Positions 59,945-64,000 of a DNA stretch of 64,000 nucleotides are shown here, one piece after another (positions within the stretch are counted from its first letter, which is position 1; every line of letters begins with the position of its first letter). The translations under genes and the position numbers were made by a program. The stretch comes from Amycolatopsis australiensis. GTDB taxonomy: Bacteria > Actinomycetota > Actinomycetes > Mycobacteriales > Pseudonocardiaceae. The notes below the pieces were generated by a model. It was not told the DNA's origin, searched no databases, and was given only the letters and a program-made list of their open reading frames with translations. Location of the stretch: NCBI RefSeq assembly GCF_900119165.1, contig NZ_FPJG01000006.1:372001-436000 (forward strand), in the 5' to 3' direction.

Positions 59945-60588
59945 TCGGGCTGCGGCCGGGACGGCTCGGCGGCGTCGTCGCCCTCGGCGCGCATTGCGAC
60001 GACATCGCGATCGGCGCCGGCGGCACGCTGCTGACGCTCTGCGCTTCCCGGCCGGGACTGAAGGTCGACGCGCTGGTCCTCTCCGGCGGCGGCACCCCGC
60101 GTGAAGACGAGGAGCGCGCCGCGCTGGCGGCGTTCTGCCCGGGCGCGGACCTCGACGTCACGGTGCTGAAGCTGCCGGACGGCCGGTTCCCGGCGCACTG
60201 GGAAGAGGCCAAGAACGCCCTGGAAGAACTGCGGCGGCGGACCGACCCGGACGTCATCCTGGCGCCGCGCACCGACGACGCCCACCAGGACCACCGCGGG
60301 CTGGCCAAGCTGGTGCCGACCGCGTTCCGCGACCACCTCGCGCTGGGCTACGAGATCGTCAAGTGGGACGGCGACCTCGGCAGCCCGTCGGTCTACCAGC
60401 CGCTGGACGACGACGTCGCGGAGCAGAAGGTCCGGCTGCTGCAGGAGCACTACGCGTCCCAGCGGCACCGCCCCTGGTACGACCGCGAAGCGTTCCTCGG
60501 GCTCGCCCGGATCCGCGGGATCGAAGCCGCCGCGAAGTACGCCGAAGCGTTCTTCGTCAAGAAACTCACTCTCGACCTGAAGGGCTGA
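59941..60588 (+). CDS. PIG-L family deacetylase
   Basis: A 215-residue zinc deacetylase of the LmbE/PIG-L family. [20 protein letters not shown] carries the AHxDD motif (H18, D20, D21), and [14 protein letters not shown] supplies the second histidine motif HxxH-type. It starts at GTG 59941 overlapping the previous stop (GTGA). Such enzymes remove an acetyl group from amino sugars or related intermediates, consistent with a sugar pathway. Confidence 0.93.
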   Translation: MIGLRPGRLGGVVALGAHCDDIAIGAGGTLLTLCASRPGLKVDALVLSGGGTPREDEERAALAAFCPGADLDVTVLKLPDGRFPAHWEEAKNALEELRRRTDPDVILAPRTDDAHQDHRGLAKLVPTAFRDHLALGYEIVKWDGDLGSPSVYQPLDDDVAEQKVRLLQEHYASQRHRPWYDREAFLGLARIRGIEAAAKYAEAFFVKKLTLDLKG

Positions 60589-60593
60589 ATCCG

Positions 60594-61616
60594 ATGCGGG
60601 TGTTGCTGACGGGGCACAAGGGCTATCTGGGGACGGTGATGGCCCCGGTGCTCGCCGCCGCCGGCCACGAGGTCGTCGGCCTCGACTCCGGGCTGTTCGA
60701 GGACTGCCTGCTCGGGCCCGCCCCCGCCGACCCGGCCGGGCACGTCGTCGACCTGCGGGACGTCACCGCTGAGCACGTCTCCGGGTTCGACGCGGTGATC
60801 CACCTGGCCGCGCTGTCGAACGACCCGCTCGGCTCGCTCGCGCCGGAGCTGACCTACGACATCAACCACCACGCGTCGGTGAGACTCGCGAAGCTGGCGA
60901 AGGACGCCGGCGTGAAGCGGTACCTGTACGCGTCGACCTGCTCGGTGTACGGCGCTTCGGGCGGCGACGGCCTGGTGGACGAGGACGCGCCGCTGAAGCC
61001 GGTGACGCCGTACGCGGAGTCGAAGGTGCGCGTGGAGGACGACGTCCACGAGCTCGCCGACGACGACTTCACGCCGGTGTACATGCGCAACGCGACGGCG
61101 TTCGGCTACTCGCCCCGGCTGCGCGGCGACATCGTGCTGAACAACCTGACCGCGCACGCGCACCTGTCCGGCGAGGTGCTGGTGCTCTCCGACGGCACGC
61201 CGTGGCGGCCGCTGGTGCACGCCCAGGACATCGCGCGCGCGTTCACGGCGGCTCTGACGGCGCCGAAGGAAGCCGTGCACAACAAGGCGTTCAACATCGG
61301 CACCGAGGAGAACAACGTCACCGTCGCCGAGATCGCCCAGGAGGTCGTCGAGGCCGTGCCGGGCTCGACGCTGAACATCACCGGCGAGGCGGGCGCCGAC
61401 CCGCGCTCCTACCGCGTCGACTTCTCGCGGTTCCGCGAAGCGATCCCCGGGTTCGCCTGCGAATGGTCGGTCAAGGACGGCGCCGTCGAGCTCATCGAGG
61501 CCTACCGCAAGTTCGGGCTGACCCGCGAGTCGTTCCAGCAGCTGTTCACCCGGCTCGCCTGGCTGAAGAGCGAGGGCGAAGCCGGCCGCGTCGACGACAC
61601 CCTGCGGCGGAAGTAG
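60594..61616 (+). CDS. NAD-dependent sugar-nucleotide epimerase/dehydratase
   Basis: A 340-residue extended short-chain dehydrogenase. The NAD-binding motif is [15 protein letters not shown]; the catalytic triad region shows [10 protein letters not shown] and [13 protein letters not shown] (Y-x-x-x-K). [20 protein letters not shown] and [14 protein letters not shown] are typical of NDP-sugar epimerases/dehydratases. It starts 5 bp after the deacetylase stop. The exact sugar reaction cannot be assigned. Confidence 0.93.
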   Translation: MRVLLTGHKGYLGTVMAPVLAAAGHEVVGLDSGLFEDCLLGPAPADPAGHVVDLRDVTAEHVSGFDAVIHLAALSNDPLGSLAPELTYDINHHASVRLAKLAKDAGVKRYLYASTCSVYGASGGDGLVDEDAPLKPVTPYAESKVRVEDDVHELADDDFTPVYMRNATAFGYSPRLRGDIVLNNLTAHAHLSGEVLVLSDGTPWRPLVHAQDIARAFTAALTAPKEAVHNKAFNIGTEENNVTVAEIAQEVVEAVPGSTLNITGEAGADPRSYRVDFSRFREAIPGFACEWSVKDGAVELIEAYRKFGLTRESFQQLFTRLAWLKSEGEAGRVDDTLRRK

Positions 61617-62896
61617 TGGCGGGCCCGCAGCTGCGGACGGGGGCGGAGCTGCACGCCCTGGTCGAGCGGCTGTACCCGATCTGCCGCAGCATCACCGGCG
61701 ACGGCGTGCGGCAGACCATGGACGTCATCGGCGAGCACATCGCGCTCCAGCGGCACGAAGTCCCGACCGGCACCGCGGTGCTGGACTGGACGATCCCGCA
61801 GGAGTGGAACATCCGCGACGCCTACGTCGCCACTCCGTCCGGTGAGCGGGTGATCGACTTCCAGGAGCTGAACCTGCACGTCGTCGGGTACAGCGTCCCG
61901 GTGTCGCGGCGGATGCCGCTGAGCGAGCTGCGGGAGCACCTGCACACGCTGCCGGACCAGCCGTCGTGGGTGCCCTACCGGACCAGCTACTACGCGCCGG
62001 CCTGGGGTTTCTGCCTCGCGCAGGAGAAGCTCGACGCCCTGCCCGACGGCGAGTACGACGTCGTCATCGACTCGACCCTCGAAGACGGCTCGCTGACCTA
62101 CGCCGAGCACGTCGTCCCTGGCCGCGTCACCGACGAGGTCATCGTGTCCTGCCACGTGTGCCACCCGTCGCTGGCCAACGACAACCTCGCCGGCATCGCG
62201 GTGGCGATCTCACTGGCCCAGCAGCTGGCGCTTTCGCAGCCGCACTACACCTACCGGTTCCTGTTCATGCCGGGCACCATCGGCTCGATCACGTGGCTGG
62301 CGCGCAACTCCGGCCGGATCGACAAGGTGAAGCACGGGCTGGTGCTGGCGTGCGCGGGCGACCCGGGACCGCTGACGTACAAGAAGTCCCGACGCGGCGA
62401 CGCGGAGATCGACCGCGTCGTCCAGCACGTGCTGCGTTCGCACGAGCACCGCGTTGTCGACTTCTCGCCGTATGGCTACGACGAGCGCCAGTTCTGCTCG
62501 CCGGGCTTCAACCTCGGCGTCGGCTCGCTGACGCGCACGCCGTACGCGGGCTACCCCGAGTACCACACCTCCGCGGACAATCCGGGCTTCGTCTCGCCTG
62601 CGGCCATGGAGGACACGCTCGGTGCCCTTCGCGACGCCTTCGGCGTCCTCGACCGCAACCGCCGCTACGTCAACCTCAGCCCGTACGGCGAGCCGCAGCT
62701 CGGCAAGCGCGGGCTGTACGACTCCCTCGGCGGCCGCAGCGACGCCAAGCAGGCCCAGATGGCGATGCTGTGGGTGCTCAACCTCTCCGACGGCGAGCAC
62801 AGCCTCCTCGACATCGCCGAACGGGCCGGGCTGGACTTCGACATCGTCGACGTCGCCGCCCGCGCCCTGCACGACGCCGGCCTGGTCAAGGAGTGA
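61616..62896 (+). CDS. DUF4910 family, M28-like aminopeptidase fold protein
   Basis: A 426-residue protein of the DUF2172/DUF4910 family. ELHALVERLYPICRSITGDG is the family start, HEVPTGTAVLDWTIPQEWNI follows, and zinc-ligand-like residues occur in VSCHVCHPSLANDNLAGIAV, RFLFMPGTIGSITWLARN and YPEYHTSADNPGFVS. A C-terminal winged-helix-like domain ends the protein. The fold is that of M28 metallopeptidases, but in sugar clusters the substrate is unknown. The GTG start shares one base with the epimerase stop. Confidence 0.88.
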   Translation: MAGPQLRTGAELHALVERLYPICRSITGDGVRQTMDVIGEHIALQRHEVPTGTAVLDWTIPQEWNIRDAYVATPSGERVIDFQELNLHVVGYSVPVSRRMPLSELREHLHTLPDQPSWVPYRTSYYAPAWGFCLAQEKLDALPDGEYDVVIDSTLEDGSLTYAEHVVPGRVTDEVIVSCHVCHPSLANDNLAGIAVAISLAQQLALSQPHYTYRFLFMPGTIGSITWLARNSGRIDKVKHGLVLACAGDPGPLTYKKSRRGDAEIDRVVQHVLRSHEHRVVDFSPYGYDERQFCSPGFNLGVGSLTRTPYAGYPEYHTSADNPGFVSPAAMEDTLGALRDAFGVLDRNRRYVNLSPYGEPQLGKRGLYDSLGGRSDAKQAQMAMLWVLNLSDGEHSLLDIAERAGLDFDIVDVAARALHDAGLVKE

Positions 62897-64000
62897 GCGA
62901 CGTGGCCAGGCATCGCCGTGCCCCGCGCTCGATCCTCCGGTCCGGCGCCGTGCGCGCCATGGCCGGACGGCTCAGCTGGGGCCTCGGCGACCAGGCGGTG
63001 TCCAGCCTGACCAACTTCGCCGTCGGGTTGTACGTGGCTCGCTCGCTCGGCACGTTCGCCTTCGGCATCTTCAGCCTCGTCTGGGTCACCTACGGCGTGG
63101 TGCTCAACGTGTCCCGCGGCCTGGCCACGGACCCGCTGATGGTCCGGTTCAGCGCCGTGCCGGAAGCGCGCTGGCGCCTGGGGGTCGCCAGCGCGTCCGG
63201 CACGGCCATCGGCGTCGGCTGCGCGACGGGCGTGGTCAGCCTGGTCGCCGGGCTGGCCGCGGGCGGTCCGCTCGGCAACGCGTTCGTCGCGCTCGCCGTC
63301 GTGCTGCCCGGCCTGCTGCTGCAGGACGCCTGGCGGTTCGCCTTCTTCGCGCGCGGCGAGGGCAAGAAGGCGTTCCTGAACGACCTCGCGTGCGGCGTCG
63401 CGCTGATCCCGGCCCTGTTCGCCGCGGCCCGGGTCGGGACGGTCGTCGCCTTCGTGCTGGCCTGGGGCGTCGCGGCCGCGCTCGCCGCGGTCTTCGGCTG
63501 GTTCCAGACCGGGATCCTCCCGCACCCGCGCGAACTGGCCGGCTGGCTCCGGACGCAACGCGACCTGAGCGTCCGCTACCTGGTCGAGAACGTCAGCAAC
63601 AGCGGCGCGTCCCAGCTGCGGGCGTACGGTCTCGGCGCCATCGCGGGCATCACCGCCGTCGGCGCGGTCCGCGGCGCCGAACAGCTTCTCGGCCCCTTCC
63701 TGGCCCTGCTCATGGGCCTGTCCCTGGTCACCGTCGCCGAGGGCGCGCGGGTGCTTCAGCGGGCGCCGCACCGGCTGAAGCACTTCTGCGTGATCCTCGG
63801 TGGCGGCCAAGCCGCCGCCGCGCTGTGCTGGGGCCTCGGCCTGCTGCTCCTCGTGCCCGACGGCGCCGGCCGCTGGGTGATGGGCTCGGTGTGGGACTCG
63901 TCGTCCCCGCTGATCCTCCCGGTCACCCTCGCCGTGGTCGGCGCGAGCTTCGCCACCGGCGCGGCGGCCGGCCTGCGAGCGCTGGGCGCGGCCAAGCGGA
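62893..64000 (+). CDS. Polysaccharide flippase-like membrane protein, 3' end outside window
   Basis: About 369 residues are visible and the frame is still open at base 64000. A basic N-terminus (residues 1-25) is followed by roughly ten hydrophobic helices, beginning WGLGDQAVSSLTNFAVGLYV and ARSLGTFAFGIFSLVWVTYG, the pattern of Wzx/MATE-type polysaccharide exporters. The GTG at 62893 overlaps the DUF4910 stop (GTGA). It suggests that the product of the operon is lipid-linked and flipped across the membrane. Confidence 0.82.
   Translation, partial: MSDVARHRRAPRSILRSGAVRAMAGRLSWGLGDQAVSSLTNFAVGLYVARSLGTFAFGIFSLVWVTYGVVLNVSRGLATDPLMVRFSAVPEARWRLGVASASGTAIGVGCATGVVSLVAGLAAGGPLGNAFVALAVVLPGLLLQDAWRFAFFARGEGKKAFLNDLACGVALIPALFAAARVGTVVAFVLAWGVAAALAAVFGWFQTGILPHPRELAGWLRTQRDLSVRYLVENVSNSGASQLRAYGLGAIAGITAVGAVRGAEQLLGPFLALLMGLSLVTVAEGARVLQRAPHRLKHFCVILGGGQAAAALCWGLGLLLLVPDGAGRWVMGSVWDSSSPLILPVTLAVVGASFATGAAAGLRALGAAKR

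Overview
The window is very GC-rich, gene-dense DNA from an actinomycete. Gene content and order suggest a member of the Pseudonocardiaceae, most likely Amycolatopsis or a close relative; the genus is an inference. The arguments are the order tRNA-Thr, tRNA-Met, rpmG, hadA, hadB, tRNA-Trp, secE, nusG, rplK, rplA, rplJ, rplL ... rpoB, rpoC, the many GTG/TTG starts, a complete Mce cassette, F420/LLM-type oxidoreductases and a type VII-secretion-like effector island.

Layout. 1-4120: an MFS transporter (cut by the window edge) divergent from an Lrp/AsnC regulator, a secreted D-Ala-D-Ala dipeptidase and a sortase-type surface protein. 4277-11792: rpoC and rpoB on the minus strand. 12373-16076: a plus-strand island encoding an SseB-like protein, an ESX/EspC-like protein with a YxxxE motif, a WXG-type protein ending in an R-S-E ADP-ribosyltransferase domain, and an ankyrin protein that is the likely immunity factor. 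It runs head-on into an ADP-ribosylglycohydrolase gene. 16073-28752: a long minus-strand operon beginning with the Mce ATPase mkl, then yrbEA, yrbEB, mceA-F, two Mce-associated membrane proteins, a PPOX flavoprotein and the ADP-ribosylglycohydrolase. 29148-35108: rplL, rplJ, a proline-rich membrane protein, an alpha/beta hydrolase, rplA, rplK, nusG, secE and tRNA-Trp. 35315-39076: an LLM oxidoreductase, a small conserved protein, a GDSL hydrolase, hadB, hadA, rpmG, tRNA-Met and tRNA-Thr. 39156-49657: a membrane GGDEF/EAL protein, a GNAT acetyltransferase, two tandem DUF574 methyltransferases, lon with a probable HspR operator, a DUF4231/SLATT-like protein, a glycerophosphodiesterase, tRNA-Tyr and a YajQ protein. 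49822-57659: a sialidase-like secreted protein, rmlA, two flavin monooxygenases, htpX, a secreted beta-propeller, an LLM oxidoreductase and a YrdB-type membrane protein. 57859-64000: a tightly coupled sugar/glycan operon (C-methyltransferase, nucleotidyltransferase, PIG-L deacetylase, epimerase, DUF4910 protein, flippase) that leaves the window.

How the parts relate. The transcription/translation block is conserved actinobacterial core. The interval between rplL and rpoB, which in Mycobacterium holds the orphan Mce ATPase mkl, here holds mkl heading a full Mce importer operon plus the toxin island. The most unusual area is 12.4-16.9 kb, where a predicted ADP-ribosylating effector, its probable immunity protein and an enzyme family that removes ADP-ribose lie side by side. 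The 57.9-64.0 kb operon looks like an uncharacterised surface-glycan or modified-sugar pathway. No rRNA genes, insertion sequences, integrases or CRISPR arrays were seen.
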